Shown here: positions 32,801 to 45,200 of the stretch, piece after piece
How positions within the stretch are numbered: position 1 is the first letter of the stretch
How the letters are laid out: each line of letters opens with the position of its first letter
From: Symsagittifera roscoffensis
Lineage: Eukaryota; Xenacoelomorpha; Acoela; Convolutidae
NCBI RefSeq assembly: GCF_963678635.1
Contig: NW_026970697.1
Coordinates: forward strand, 124,001 to 188,000
Length of the DNA: 64,000 nt
Direction of reading: 5' to 3'
Made by a program: the position numbers and the translations under genes
The notes under the pieces: model-generated
What the model was told of the DNA's origin: nothing
Database searches by the model: none
Seen by the model: the letters and a program-made list of their open reading frames with translations, nothing else

Positions 32801-33106
32801 TACAAACTATTTATTTCTCATCTAACGGAAGAAATATAGACTTTCTAGAAGAATTACTTAAAATCAATTCAATGCTCAAATCATCGAAAGAAACATTTAA
32901 TCTACATAATTCGAGTACACAAAATAGTCGTTTTAGTACAATGCAAGTTAAGACTTCTTAAGACAAGTGTTAATTAGTATTATAATGCTAAAACTGTTAC
33001 TATATCTCGGTCTTGTGAGCTAGCGGCCGCTCTACCGGTCACTCTACCGGTTACGATACCCTAACAGATGTTTTTACAGCTAACATAGTCCATATTTAGG
33101 TAATTT
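29847..33106. other. AT-rich DNA with no supportable gene
   Basis: About 3.3 kb of low-complexity AT-rich sequence. Open frames are short and overlap on both strands. The piece at 31,245-31,350 (starting MSELSSIEKK) has a coiled-coil flavour for ~35 residues but no continuation. The 82-residue frame at 32,315-32,563 has no recognisable domain. No RNA gene or element end was identified. Confidence 0.5.
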
Positions 33107-33480
33107 CTGATCAGAAACAAGATCAAAAATAAAGAATTTCTGCTCTATGTAATTTTTCAAAAAATTTTCTGGTTAGATTTGAAGTTACGTTTTTTCTTGG
33201 ATGAAATGAAGATTTTGTTCGATACGTGTAGCCTCTATAGGAAAACATAGCCCGCAAAAATTAGCCTTTTCAATAAAAATGATTAAATGTATTCTGATCA
33301 GAAACAAGATCAAAAATAAAGAATTTCTGCTCTATGTAATTTTTCAAAAAAACTTTCTGGTTAGATTTGAAGTTAAGTTTTTTCTTGCAGGAAATGAAGA
33401 TTTTGTTCGATACGTGTAGCCTCTATAGGAAAGTATAGCCCGCAAAAAATAGCCTTTCCATTAAAAAATGATTAAAGTAA
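33107..33480. repeat. Tandem 187-bp repeat, two copies
   Basis: The segment starting CTGATCAGAAACAAGATC occurs at 33,107 and again at 33,294 (period 187 bp), closely similar through the end CTCTATAGGAAA and beyond. The pair recurs, with the first copy partial, at 35,321-35,610 inside the larger duplication. Confidence 0.85.
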
Positions 33481-34062
33481 CAAAAGTTCTGATCTCCCCC
33501 TTCCACCCCCTGTACCTGAGAACTTTTACTAGTAAAAATGTTTTTCGCATTATCAGATTGTTATAGTGTTATCCTGAAAAATTAGGTCAAGAAAAACAAG
33601 TTTTTCTGTTACTACCTACGGGGGATGTGAGGACCTGCACAAAAACTATTCCAAAATAAGCCTATGTGAAGCTTGTTTAGAAGGCTCAAAACGTAGCTAA
33701 CTCAATCATGTCCTCACGGATACTGTTTAGGTTGTTGTCAAAATTTATGATTTTAAAATATGGAATAAAACGTCTTTAGGCTCAAGGGTTTAACTCGTCA
33801 AGCACTAGGAAAACCGAAAAGCTAAATGTGGCGGAGGGTGAGTGAAAAAGAGCCAAAAAACATTTATGAAAAGAATCATTTAATGAGCCCTAAAAATAGC
33901 TTCATTGACCTAATTTTTTTCCCTAGTCAACCTAGTCAAATTTCACAATCAAATTTAGAATTTTTTCCCACAATTTTGAAGTAAGAATCCTGAAAAGTGC
34001 CAAAATTAATATGTTTTCAGAAAAATTCAATTGAAACTAAGTTTACAAAACCTTTCACACTT

Positions 34063-34862
34063 TTACCGCCGGGCATGTTCAATATCATTAACTATACAAC
34101 CCATACAAAAAAGACGAAAAGTTTTTTTTATTTTTTTTCTTCTTTTATTTGAGCTCAAATTGACACAGAAAGGTCTGGCTTTCGTAGCAGGGGCATCATT
34201 TGTTTTTCTGAATTTTCCCCATACGGCCGTGCAAATTTTCCCATAAGCATTGTTTGGCTCACCAGGCTTCCAGAGTCCGGGCGGTATTGGTTCGAGGGAG
34301 TAGACATTCCTGATAGCTGCGCCTCTCACATTTATAATAAGCGAAGAGATGGCGGAGTAAATGAGGGAGTCTCCAAAATTTTTGAAGACTCCAAAATTTT
34401 CTGCTAGGTAGTCGTAGATTTTTTCTAGTTCTGACAAAGACCTTGGTTGAAAAAATTTGGTGGCCCTGTGTAACAAAAGAAAATGTTAGCTTTTAGTTTT
34501 TGACTCGACCGATCTGAGATTCAGGGGTGGATATACATTAGTGGATAAAATGCGTCATAATTCTATAGATTTTACTCTGTAAAATGCGTGTTTGCAATGT
34601 ACAATTTCCACAACTTTTTTTTCGAAATTCTGTAAAAAAAATTTTAGTTTGACCGACAGCAAATGAGCAGAGCTACCATCTGACAAAGTATCAGTCTTTG
34701 GTTTCAATAACTTTCCTTGTCTGAAAAAAAAAAATATCACTTTGCGTGAATAAGTAACAAACCTCCGAGTTTGGCAAAAGTTTCACACTGATTGTTTTCA
34801 TTTTTTCGCTGAGAATGTTTCATGTTGCATGAACAGACTTTTGACTCCGCTTATTCATGAAA
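34063..34862 (-). pseudogene. C-type-lectin-like gene, copy 1
   Basis: The main exon (acceptor CACAG at 34,466-34,470, coding from 34,465 to the stop at 34,063) has the hallmarks of the second half of a C-type lectin domain: helix ELEKIYDYLAENFG, then GLWKPGEPNNAYGK, CTAVWG, ND and finally ARPFCVNL, with Cys at the usual ends. Upstream on the minus strand lies a small exon (ending 34,763) with QCETFAKLG, a 42-bp intron (34,721-34,762) with T-rich acceptor, and the exon end GSSAHLLSV (the 'gAHLLSV' motif of the domain). Compared with copies 2-5, about 35 bp spanning most of the small middle exon and its donor site is absent at about 34,712, so this copy is probably not functional. C-type lectins bind glycans or proteins, often secreted. 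The 5' start and signal peptide are not identified. Confidence 0.72.
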
Positions 34863-35138
34863 GATTTCACTACGATGCAAAACTTAGTGCAGGTGAGGAA
34901 AACTGGCATTCTAAGACCGGTATTACATTGTTAGGTCATTGATATCGAATTTTGATACTTTCACAGACGACAGCTCTGCCCGCAGTGACAAAAATGGATA
35001 AAAATTGATTATCTACTGAAAATTGATTTCAGAACTGTTGTAAATTTATATGGTAAAACTTCGTTTGTTAAGTTCTATTAATCAATTATCATGCATTTAG
35101 CTTTGCAAAAAGTCTGAACTTATTGTAAAAAACTTATC

Positions 35139-35320
35139 TAAAGATTATCTACGGATTATATAGTGATTATATACAGATTATATACAAATTATATACAGAC
35201 TAGGTACAGATTATATAATGGTTATATACAGACTATAAACAACTTATATACAGATTATATACTGATTATATACTGTCACTATATCACTATATATAATCAC
35301 TATAAGCTGATTATATACTG
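35139..35320. repeat. A/T-rich minisatellite (ATTATATACAG-type)
   Basis: Irregular tandem copies of an ~11-12 bp motif, GATTATATACAGATTATATACAG. Similar tracts occur at about 37,285-37,430, 38,235-38,310, 39,240-39,380 and 40,185-40,325, each near a duplication joint or its equivalent position. Confidence 0.85.
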
Positions 35321-37430
35321 ACGTTTTTTCTTGGATGAAATGAAGATTTTGTTCGATACGTGTAGCCTCTATAGGAAAACATAGCCCGCAAAAAATAGCC
35401 TTTCCAATAAAAATGATTAAATGTATTCTGATCAGAAACAAGATCAAAATAAAGAAATTCTGCTCTATGTAATTTTTCAACAAAACTTTCTGGTTAGATT
35501 TGAAGTTAAGTTTTTTCTTGCAGGAATTGAAGATTTTGTTCGATACGTGTAGCCTCTATAGGAAACTATAGCCCGTAAAAAATAGCCTTTCTAATGAAAA
35601 ATGATTAAAGTAACAAAAGTTCTGATCTCCCCTTCCACCCCCTGTAACTTTTACTAGTAAAAATGTTTTTCGCATTATCAGATTGTTATAGTGTTATCCC
35701 GAAAAATTAGGTCAAGAAAAACAAGTTTTTCTGTTACTACATATGGGGGATGTGAGGACCTGCACGAAAACTATTCCAAAATAAGCCTATGTGAAGCTTG
35801 TTTAGAAGGCTCAAAACGTAGCTATCTCAATCATCTCCTCACGGATACTGTTTAGGTTGTTGTCAAAATTTATGATTTTTAAATATGGAATAAAACGTCT
35901 TTAGGCTCAAGGGTTTAACTCGTCAAGCACTAGGAAAACCGAAAAGCTAAATGTGGCGGAGTGTGAGTGAAAAAGAGCCAAAAAACATTTATGAAAAGAA
36001 TCATTTAATGAGCCCTAAAAATAGCTTCATTGACCTAAATTTTTTCCCTTGTCAACCTAGTCAAATTTCACAATCAAATTTAGATTTTTTTCCCACAATT
36101 TTGAAGTAAGAATCCTGAAAAGGCCCAAATTAATGTGTTTTCAGAAAAATTCAATTGAAACTAAGTTTACAAAACCTTTCACACTTTTACCGCCGGGCAT
36201 GTTCAATATCATTAACTATACAACCCATACAAAAAAGACGAAAAGAATTTTTTATTTTTTTCTTCTTTTATTTGAGCTCAAATTGACACAGAAAGGTCTG
36301 GTTTTCGTAGCAGGGGCATCATTTGTTTTTCTGAGTTTTCCCCATACGGCCGTGCAAAGTTTCCCATAAGCATTGTTCGGCTCACCAGGCTTCCAGAGTC
36401 CGGGCGGTATTGGTTCGAGGGAGTAGACATTCCTGATAGCTGCGCCTCTCACATTTATAATAAGCGAAGAGATGGCGGAGTAAATGAGGGAGTCTCCAAA
36501 ATTTTTTGAAGACTCCAAGATTTTCTGGGAAGTAGTCGTAGATTTTTTCTAGATCTGACAAAGATCTTGGTTGAATAAATTTGGTGGCCCTGTGTAACAA
36601 AAGAAAAAGTTAGCTTGTAGTTTTTGACTCGACCGATCTGAGATTCAGGGGTGGATATACATTAGTGGATAAAATGCATCATAATTCTATAGATTTTACT
36701 CTGTAGAATGCTTGTTTGCAATGTACAATTTCCACAACTTTTTTTTTCGAAGTTCTGTAAAAAAAAATTTTTTGTTTGACCGACAGCAAATGAGCAGAGC
36801 TACCATCTGACAAAGTATCAGTCTTTGGTTTCAATGACTTACCAATGTAATCCGGGTCTGAAAAGGCCAGTTTTCCTTGTCTGAAAAAAAAATTATCACT
36901 TTGCGTGAATAAGTAACAAACCTCCGAGTTTAGTAAAAGTTTCACACTGATTGTTTTCATTTTTTCGCTGAGAATGTTTCATGTTGCATGAACAGACTTT
37001 TGACTCCGCTTATTCATGAAAGATTTCACTACGATGCAAAACTTAGTGCAGGTGAGGAAAACTGGCAATCTAAGACCTGGATTACATTGTTAGGTCATTG
37101 ATATCAAATTTTGATACTTTCACAGACGGCAGCTCTGCCCGCAGTGACAAAAATGGATGAAAATTGATTATCTACTGAAAATTGATTTCAGAACTGTTGT
37201 AAATTTATATAGTAAAACTTCGTTTGTTAAGTTCTATTAATCGATTATCATGCATTTAGCTTTGCAAAAAGTCTATACTGATTGTGAAAAAATTATCTAA
37301 AGATTATCTACGGATTATATAGTGATTATATACAGATTAAATACAGATTATATACAGACTAGATACAGATTATATAATGATTATATACAGACTATAAACA
37401 ACTTATATACAGATTATATACTGATTTTCT
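35321..37430. repeat. Segmental tandem duplication I, unit 2
   Basis: Second copy of the 2.13-kb unit, carrying lectin copy 2. It joins unit 1 where the minisatellite ends, at ACTGACGTTTTTT. Confidence 0.85.
36252..36980 (-). pseudogene. C-type-lectin-like gene, copy 2
   Basis: The best view of the exon structure. Exon ending at 36,922 with NENNQCET; intron 36,881-36,921 (41 bp, GTTTGT...TTTCAG); exon 36,843-36,880 encoding GKLAFSDPDYI; intron 36,807-36,842 (36 bp, GTAAGT...GTCAG); exon GSSAHLLSV; a longer intron; final exon from 36,589 after CACAG. The two short introns are in phase and join ...DPDYI to DGSSAHLLSV, as expected for the first half of a C-type lectin domain. The final exon carries one extra T relative to copy 1 in a T run near 36,500, which shifts frame between DLEKIYDYFPENLG and the GLWKPGEPNN motif, so this copy is probably a pseudogene unless that run is an assembly error. 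Confidence 0.72.
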
Positions 37431-38310
37431 CCACACTTTCGCCAATCAGATAATATGAGTACATGAAACAAAATTATAATATAGGCTTTTCAATGAAATT
37501 TTTTACTGATGTATGATCTAAAAAAAATTTAAAAATTACATTTGAGGAAACAACTTGAAGCCATAACTTATTGCTCTATACTAATTTCTCTAATTTTTCA
37601 TGGAAGTTTGTTTTGAAAATTGCGCTGAAAAGATTTATAGACTTTACTCTGTAAAATGCTTGTTTGCGATGTACAATTTCCACGATTTTTATTTTCAAAA
37701 TTCTGTAAAAAATTTTTAGTTTGACCGACAGCAAATGAGCAGAGCTACCATCTGACAAAGTATCAGTCTTTAGTTTCAATGACTTACCAATGTAATCCGG
37801 GTCTGAAAAGGCCAGTTTTTCTAGTCTGAAAAAAAATTATCACTTTGCGTGAATAAGTAACAAACCTCCGAGTTTAGTAAAAGTTTCACACTGATTGTTT
37901 TCATTTTTTCGCTAAGAATGTTTCATGTTGCATGAACAGACTTTTGACTCCGCTTATTCATGAAAGATTTCACTACGATGCAAAACTTAGTGCAGCTGAG
38001 GAAAACTGGCATTCTAAGACCTGGATTACATTGTTATGTCATTGATATCAAATTTTGATACTTTCACAGACGGCAGCTCTGCCCGCAGTGACAAAAACGG
38101 ATAAAAATTGATTATCTACTAAAATTCGATTTCAGAACTGTTGTAATTTTATATAGTAAAACTTCGTTTGTTAAGTTCTATTAATCGATTATAATGCATT
38201 TTGCTTTGCAAAAAGTCTATACTGATTGTAAAAAAATTATCTAAAGATTATCTACGGATTATAAAGTGATTATATACAGATTATATACAGATTATATACA
38301 GACTAGATAC
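36358..38310. repeat. Segmental tandem duplication II, unit 1 (1,953 bp)
   Basis: AGTTTCCCATAAGCATTG at 36,358 recurs at 38,311. The two 1.95-kb units are nearly identical. This unit starts inside lectin copy 2, so it overlaps duplication I and must have formed after it. Confidence 0.88.
37576..37990 (-). pseudogene. C-type-lectin-like fragment, copy 3 (5' exons only)
   Basis: Contains the equivalents of the first small exons and short introns, including the SSAHLLSV motif. The region downstream on the minus strand is unrelated, so the final exon with WKPGEPNN is missing. The middle exon differs slightly from copy 2. Confidence 0.65.
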
Positions 38311-38940
38311 AGTTTCCCATAAGCATTGTTCGGCTCACCAGGCTTCCAGAGTCCGGGCGGTATTGGTTCGAGGGAGTAGACATTCCTGATAGCTGCGCCT
38401 CTCACATTTATAATAAGCGAAGAGATGGCGGAGTAAATGAGGGAGTCTCCAAAATTTTTTGAAGACTCCAAGATTTTCTGGGAAGTAGTCGTAGATTTTT
38501 TCTAGATCTGACAAAGATCTTGGTTGAATAAATTTGGTGGCCCTGTGTAACAAAAGAAAAAGTTAGCTTGTAGTTTTTGACTCGACCGATCTGAGATTCA
38601 GGGGTGGATATACATTAGTGGATAAAATGCATCATAATTCTATAGATTTTACTCTGTAGAATGCTTGTTTGCAATGTACAATTTCCACAACTTTTTTTTT
38701 CGAAGTTCTGTAAAAAAAAAATTTTGTTTGACCGACAGCAAATGAGCAGAGCTACCATCTGACAAAGTATCAGTCTTTGGTTTCAATGACTTACCAATGT
38801 AATCCGGGTCTGAAAAGGCCAGTTTTCCTTGTCTGAAAAAAAAATTATCACTTTGCGTGAATAAGTAACAAACCTCCGAGTTTAGTAAAAGTTTCACACT
38901 GATTGTTTTCATTTTTTCGCTGAGAATGTTTCATGTTGCA
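38311..38940 (-). pseudogene. C-type-lectin-like fragment, copy 4 (3' end truncated)
   Basis: Nearly identical to copy 2, including the same extra T, because it was created by duplication II. It ends at the joint at 38,311, just after the codons for GEPNNAYGK, so the last Cys-containing strands of the domain are lost. Confidence 0.68.
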
Positions 38941-39527
38941 TGAACAGACTTTTGACTCCGCTTATTCATGAAAGATTTCACTACGATGCAAAACTTAGTG
39001 CAGGTGAGGAAAACTGGCAATCTAAGACCTGGATTACATTGTTAGGTCATTGATATCAAATTTTGATACTTTCACAGACGGCAGCTCTGCCCGCAGTGAC
39101 AAAAATGGATGAAAATTGATTATCTACTGAAAATTGATTTCAGAACTGTTGTAAATTTATATAGTAAAACTTCGTTTGTTAAGTTCTATTAATCGATTAT
39201 CATGCATTTAGCTTTGCAAAAAGTCTATACTGATTGTGAAAAAATTATCTAAAGATTATCTACGGATTATATAGTGATTATATACAGATTAAATACAGAT
39301 TATATACAGACTAGATACAGATTATATAATGATTATATACAGACTATAAACAACTTATATACAGATTATATACTGATTTTCTCCACACTTTCGCCAATCA
39401 GATAATATGAGTACATGAAACAAAATTATAATATAGGCTTTTCAATGAAATTTTTTACTGATGTATGATCTAAAAAAAATTTAAAAATTACTTTTGAGGA
39501 AACAACTTGAAGCCATAACTTATTGCT

Positions 39528-39945
39528 CTATACTAATTTCTCTAATTTTTCATGGAAGTTTGTTTTGAAAATTGCGCTGAAAAGATTTATAGACTTTACT
39601 CTGTAAAATGCTTGTTTGCGATGTACAATTTCCACGATTTTTATTTTCAAAATTCTGTAAAAAATTTTTAGTTTGACCGACAGCAAATGAGCAGAGCTAC
39701 CATCTGACAAAGTATCAGTCTTTAGTTTCAATGACTTACCAATGTAATCCGGGTCTGAAAAGGCCAGTTTTTCTAGTCTGAAAAAAAAATTATCACTTTG
39801 CGTGAATAAGTAACAAACCTCCGAGTTTAGTAAAAGTTTCACACTGATTGTTTTCATTTTTTCGCTAAGAATGTTTCATGTTGCATGAACAGACTTTTGA
39901 CTCCGCTTATTCATGAAAGATTTCACTACGATGCAAAACTTAGTG
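39528..39945 (-). pseudogene. C-type-lectin-like fragment, copy 5 (5' exons only)
   Basis: Duplicate of copy 3 through duplication II. The short introns and the SSAHLLSV motif are present, and the final exon is absent. Confidence 0.65.
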
Positions 39946-40325
39946 CAGCTGAGGAAAACTGGCATTCTAAGACCTGGATTACATTGTTATGTCATTGATA
40001 TCAAATTTTGATACTTTCACAGACGACAGCTCTGCCCGCAGTGACAAAAACGGATAAAATTGATTATCTACTAAAATTCGATTTCAGAACTGTTGTAATT
40101 TTATATAGTAAAACTTCGTTTGTTAAGTTCTATTAATCGATTATAATGCATTTTGCTTTGCAAAAAGTCTATACTGATTGTAAAAAAATTATCTAAAGAT
40201 TATCTACGGATTATAAAGTGATTATATACAGATTATATACAGATTATATACAGACTAGGTACGGATTATATAATGATTATATACAGACTATAAACAACTT
40301 ATATACAGATTATATACTGATTTTC

Positions 40326-41430
40326 TCCACACTCTCGCCAATCAGATAATATGAGTACATGAAACAAAATTATAATATAGGCTTTTCAATGAAATTTTGT
40401 ACTGATGTATGATCTAAATGAAAATTAAAAATCACTTTCGAGGAAACAACTTGCAGCGATAACTTATTGCTCTTAACTAATTTCTCTAATTTTTCATGGA
40501 TGTTTGTTTTGAAAATTGCGCTGAAAAGATGGATCTTTAATGACATTTGAGGAAATTGTGCAAAAAAATTTCTTCTTTTGCCGCGGTAATGTCTAGATTG
40601 CAAAATGTTAGAGGGATCTTTTGAAACGGTAAAAATTTAGATAGGTTATCTACAGGTTTTATTGTATGAAGGTTATACACTGACTATATGCAGATTCTTC
40701 ATAAATTGTATGAAGGTTTTATAAAATAGAAAAATCGATCATTTTGGTACTAAAATTCGTTCCTTTTGGTGGAAAAAATAGATTCCATCTGTATAAAATC
40801 TGGATACAATTTTCGTACGCAAATTGGTTGCAAGTATATCGATTCTAGATTTACGTAAATCTGTACATATATTCATTTTTGCCACTCCGGGTACTCATTT
40901 GCTCTCGGTCATATTAAAGAATTTTACTGAAATTCGAAGAAAAGTTGTCCAATTTGTACATTGAAAACAGGCATTTTAGAGAGTAAATCCTGAAGTTGCT
41001 CTTAACTTTTTCCCCTAGTGTAGAATTTTCTCGTGGGGCAGTTTTTCAAAGAAATTTAAGAAGATTTTTTCAAATTTTTTAGGTCAACCACAATGATTTT
41101 CTGAGCTTTCCAAAAGCACTAAAAGACGCTATTTTGAAAAAAAAAGTCCATAGAAGCGTTTTCAGGCTCTTTTTGGACCGTTTTGACCAAAACCTTGGAT
41201 TTTTAGGCGCGCTCTCTCCTTCACCTGAAAAGTATGATATTTTGGCGCCAAGTGCGCTGTGGCACTGCTACAGCAGTATCCAATTAATCTGTGATTTTAT
41301 TGTTTTTAATATGATGTAATGACAATTTTGAAAGATCATATTTAAATGACAGTGTGGCGATTTAAAGAATAAAATTCGAACGCTAGTCTGCATATTTCTT
41401 CGTATTATATTTGATATTCAGTTATTAGTC
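40326..41430. other. Unique AT-rich DNA after the lectin duplications
   Basis: The first ~200 bp still match the block that follows the minisatellite in the units to the left, then similarity ends. No coding region is supportable. The frame at 41,134-41,319 has no domain. Confidence 0.5.
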
Positions 41431-42222
41431 AGATCACAGGATATCTTCGGCAACTTTTTAAAATTTTAGGGTCTGCCAGCCAAAATGGAGGTCTTTAATA
41501 AGTGTATAAGTAGGCACCGCAGCAACAACCACTGCAATTTGAGTAGTGAGCGCTTATCAGTTAGTTGTTACAGTATAAGACAAATATTACTGCGATCGTA
41601 TACTGTAGACGCAACTGAACTGAGCATATAGAGGAAAGTTTAGTTTCAACAGATACTCTCGTTCTGAACGTCGTCAAAGACTTTATCTCTTAGCATAAGG
41701 CTAAGGACCAGGTTTTAATTGGGAAGTACAAAGAGCTTTAACAGACTCCTTTCCTTGAGTTAAAGACTACTCTCCTTCTAAAACATTTTAGCGTTAATCT
41801 TAACATCCTTAAAACGCGTAAAAATTGTAACAGCTTACCACTTAAAGCTCGAAAAACTGAATTATTTACGCTCCATGCGTAAGCTTTGAGGCGTAATGTT
41901 ACCTCATTTTGTTTACTAAGGTTGATATATTAAAAAGATTTAATTATTGATACAGTGTCTCATTTAAGTTAGTTTTTCCTATTAAGTGAACATCCTTAAA
42001 ATGGTGTCAATTATTGAGAACATGGATGACTAATTACAAAAGAAGAATTACAAGTTAGTTCAAATACGGGTAAATCTAGAAAACGAGCTGCTTTCTGGGT
42101 CACTTGTTATACCTCGAATACAATGAGAATAGTAGTCGCACTGCAAAAAATGATGATGCTGTTTACAATTTTGAAATTGCTTCAGAAAAGGCTGTCGACG
42201 TAAATGAGCAAATAATTGAAGT
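41431..42222. other. Upstream flank and start of the BEL/Pao relic
   Basis: AT-rich sequence preceding the first Pao unit. An ATG at about 42,001 (MVSIIENMDD) may mark the start of the gag region. The stretch 41,560-41,990 is a candidate 5' LTR by position only. It has no second copy downstream in the window. Confidence 0.4.
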
Positions 42223-45200
42223 AGCGGGAAAAACGGAAAACCCTGAAGAAATCAATGCTCAGCAAATTCTTTGACTTGAGAAAGTAACTGAAATGAACGA
42301 TAAAGTAATTCATGAAGCTCAGAGTTACAAGATGAGCCTTGAAGCTTTGTCAGTACCAGCACCGGGCAATACAGGAAGCATGAGGTCTTTACCAGAAACC
42401 AGTTATGAGATATCCCATAGCTCGCACAAAACAGAAAAACCAGAAGCGCGATTATTTAAAAACAGGTCTAAGGTCTCTAATATGTCTGAGGAAAAATGAA
42501 AACATGACTCACATAAGTCTGGTAAATATGTCGACTGTTGACACTGTATCGTCAAAAGAGAAACGGCATGAATTAGCTTGGTAAAATGACGCCACGAGGA
42601 GCTGGAAAGGCTTTATCAAGTTTCAATTAAGATTAAAGAGCAAAAGCTTCGTCTTAGGTTTCAGCAATGTCAACCGGAACTGCAACAACTAGCTGAAAGT
42701 CATAAAATGTAATTATACGAAATGGAAATAAAAGCGTTTCAGCTCGAGGATATTTCATCTGAGGTTAGCGAGAAGGTAGATGCAAGTAACTTGACAAGAG
42801 TATTCAGCCCATTGCAAAAGTTGCCACCAATCGAACTACCGCTTGGGTAGACTCTGTTAACTCACAGATACCTCCTGACAGTGTTAGTGCGCAGAGTTTG
42901 CTGGCCTTCATTCGTATACCAATTTCCTCAGAACCGACGACTTCTGCCAAGCTCATTCCAACAATTTACACAATTATTGATCATAACTATGGGCACATAG
43001 CCTTGAGTGACCCTGGAATTTATAGTAATGAACATCGGGATATGCCGCAGTTTGACAGTGCGGGCTTTTTGCCATTGCAAACTTCTGTTCCACTTGTTTC
43101 ATTCCCAGTTAACAATATGCGTTCTAGTGCAGACGTGTTAACCCCACCGTCTGCTGTTCCTTTACAGACCATAAGTTCAAACATAACTAATAACAGTTTT
43201 GCCAACGGGCAGGCTGAATTCTTACCTGTCCCAATGATACCGGCACAAACCGGTAAGGGTTTTGTTTCTTTGTCATCTGTATTTGCTGGTGTTGAATTTT
43301 CATCTTCTGGAGTAAACCAACCGCCAATTTTCCTTTCGGCTTCTCATTTCCATGCACCGCCAGTCCAGAGGAAACATAGTGTTCCTTTTGGAACGCATAC
43401 CGTGTCACATTATAGCAACAATTACTATACAAATGATGTAAATTTTATGGCGATTGCGAGCTGCAACTCCAATCGTCACGACTGTTCAATGTAGTAATGC
43501 AGATTTTTTTTATTGTGACAACTGTTGTCCCACTGTGTAACACAGTCGTCCCGTATACTAGTGTTCAGAGCGTGTAACTCAATACTCAGTCAATTAATTC
43601 TTAATGATCCGCACACTGTCAATAATACTTATACTGGTTATCACCCAGTCAACGAAGACTACGCAACGTCTTCTGCTACACCGAACCGAGATTATTCATC
43701 GAATTGACCTCTCTCCGCTACTGAGTGTGTGGAATTAATAAGGCTTAGCTATTATAGGACAAGAATATTTCCACGACAAGAAGAGACCCCCTGAGTTCAC
43801 ATTGTTCCGTTCGCCCACCGATAGTTTAGGCGGAAAGTGGTCTGTTGCCGCCGTGCGTTGGTTCTATTTCTTCGTGTTATAAGTGTGTGGTTGAAGATAT
43901 CTGTTCAACTGAGTAGATAAAATCCTGGTACGAGTTGGAATCTTATTGGGCTTTCAAAAAAAATTGATGCACGTTCCGCTGCGGACAAATTTGCCTATCC
44001 AGCTTTAATTCTGAAACCTGGCGAAAGAGACATTGTGCTTATGCTTTTTACTCGCGCAATTTGAAACATCTGAGCGAAGGTTACGTTAAGACCTTAAACT
44101 GCCCGAACGATTATTTAGGACATTAGGAAAAGCTATGTCGTTACTGTCGAAGCGCATGATCCACATAAGCGTTCCGATTGCGAGTGGTATCTTCCATATT
44201 ACCCCATCGTAAGCGCAGAGAAGCCGGTTAAGATTCGACGAGTCCTTAATGGGGCTTTTAGGTTTCACAGCACATCATGAAATAAGTCCCTATTGCTGGG
44301 TCCGGGCCTGCTTTAAAAAAAATTAAAGTTTTTTTGCGACTCCGCCAACTCAATTACGCCATTTCCGCGGATATAGAGGGTATGTTCCTTCAGGTAGGAG
44401 TCCTCGTCTGCGATCAAACTTCGCTCCGTTTTTTTTTGGGGCGGGCGGATACCACATCCGAGGTAGTAATTAACCAGTACACACGACATACATTCGGCAC
44501 ATCGCAAAAAACACCAAAGGATAGTGTATACATATACACTGAGTCAGTCGGAAATGAAAAATTTTACCTGGAAGATTATTTGGATTCGTTTGCGGATTTT
44601 AGCCCTGCAATTAAGATAAGATGTGATTTGGTTTTGTGAATTAATTAAGCAACGAACCCCGAGGTTTACGTAACTCCTTCTTACGCCATCAAAGAAAGAT
44701 GAAACGGTGCCAAACAATCGTCACACGTCTTAGCTCTTAAGTGGGACAATGTGAAAGACAATTTGGTTGTCAGCAGAGTTGTGGATCATTCTCTGGATAA
44801 GGCAATAACTCAACGAAGCGTCTTGAGTTTCATCTCTTCTGTTTTCGACTCTGTTGGGTTATTAGCTCCATACACAGTTAGGCCCGTCTCTTGCTTTAAG
44901 TTATTTGGAAAATCAGTGACCAAAGTTGGGATGAAAAATTACCGGAATCCATCAGCAATAAGTTTCCCAAATGGCAATACGGTCTCACACTCTTCAGGCA
45001 ACTGACACTTCCCCGCAGTTTTTTCTTAGAACTTGTCGTTCAAACTGAGCTTCACATATTCGGTGATAGCTTGCAGGTCGTTTTCTGTGCGGTTGGGTTT
45101 TTTGCTTGCACGACTCTCGAGTTCGCACAAAACTCCTTCATCCTTGGTAAAGCTCGCGTCGCGCCTATGAAAGCGCTATCTACACATGAGCTAGAACTTC

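Larger units (their letters stand above)
33187..35320. repeat. Segmental tandem duplication I, unit 1 (about 2.13 kb)
   Basis: The sequence from ACGTTTTTTCTTGGATG at 33,187 reappears at 35,321, an offset of 2,134 bp, and matches through the lectin-like gene copy to the A/T minisatellite. It carries lectin copy 1. Confidence 0.85.
38311..40263. repeat. Segmental tandem duplication II, unit 2
   Basis: Near-identical copy of 36,358-38,310. The joint falls within the minisatellite (GACTAGATAC directly followed by AGTTTCCC). It contains lectin copies 4 and 5. Beyond 40,263 the minisatellite and the following block (ACTGATTTTCTCC) continue once more and then diverge after about 40,500. Confidence 0.88.

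Noticed and set aside
34063-34476. Lectin-like frame as a viral or transposon protein
   Set aside because: The WKPGEPNN, AHLLSV and final Cys pattern with short introns fits a host C-type lectin domain better, and no mobile-element motif accompanies it.
35139-35320. ATTATATACAG tracts as a CRISPR-like array
   Set aside because: The copies are directly adjacent with no unique spacers, the motif varies, and the host is a eukaryote. It is a minisatellite.
41560-41990. 5' LTR of the Pao relic
   Set aside because: The position is suitable, but no direct repeat of this stretch occurs at the right end of the array, so the LTR call cannot be supported.
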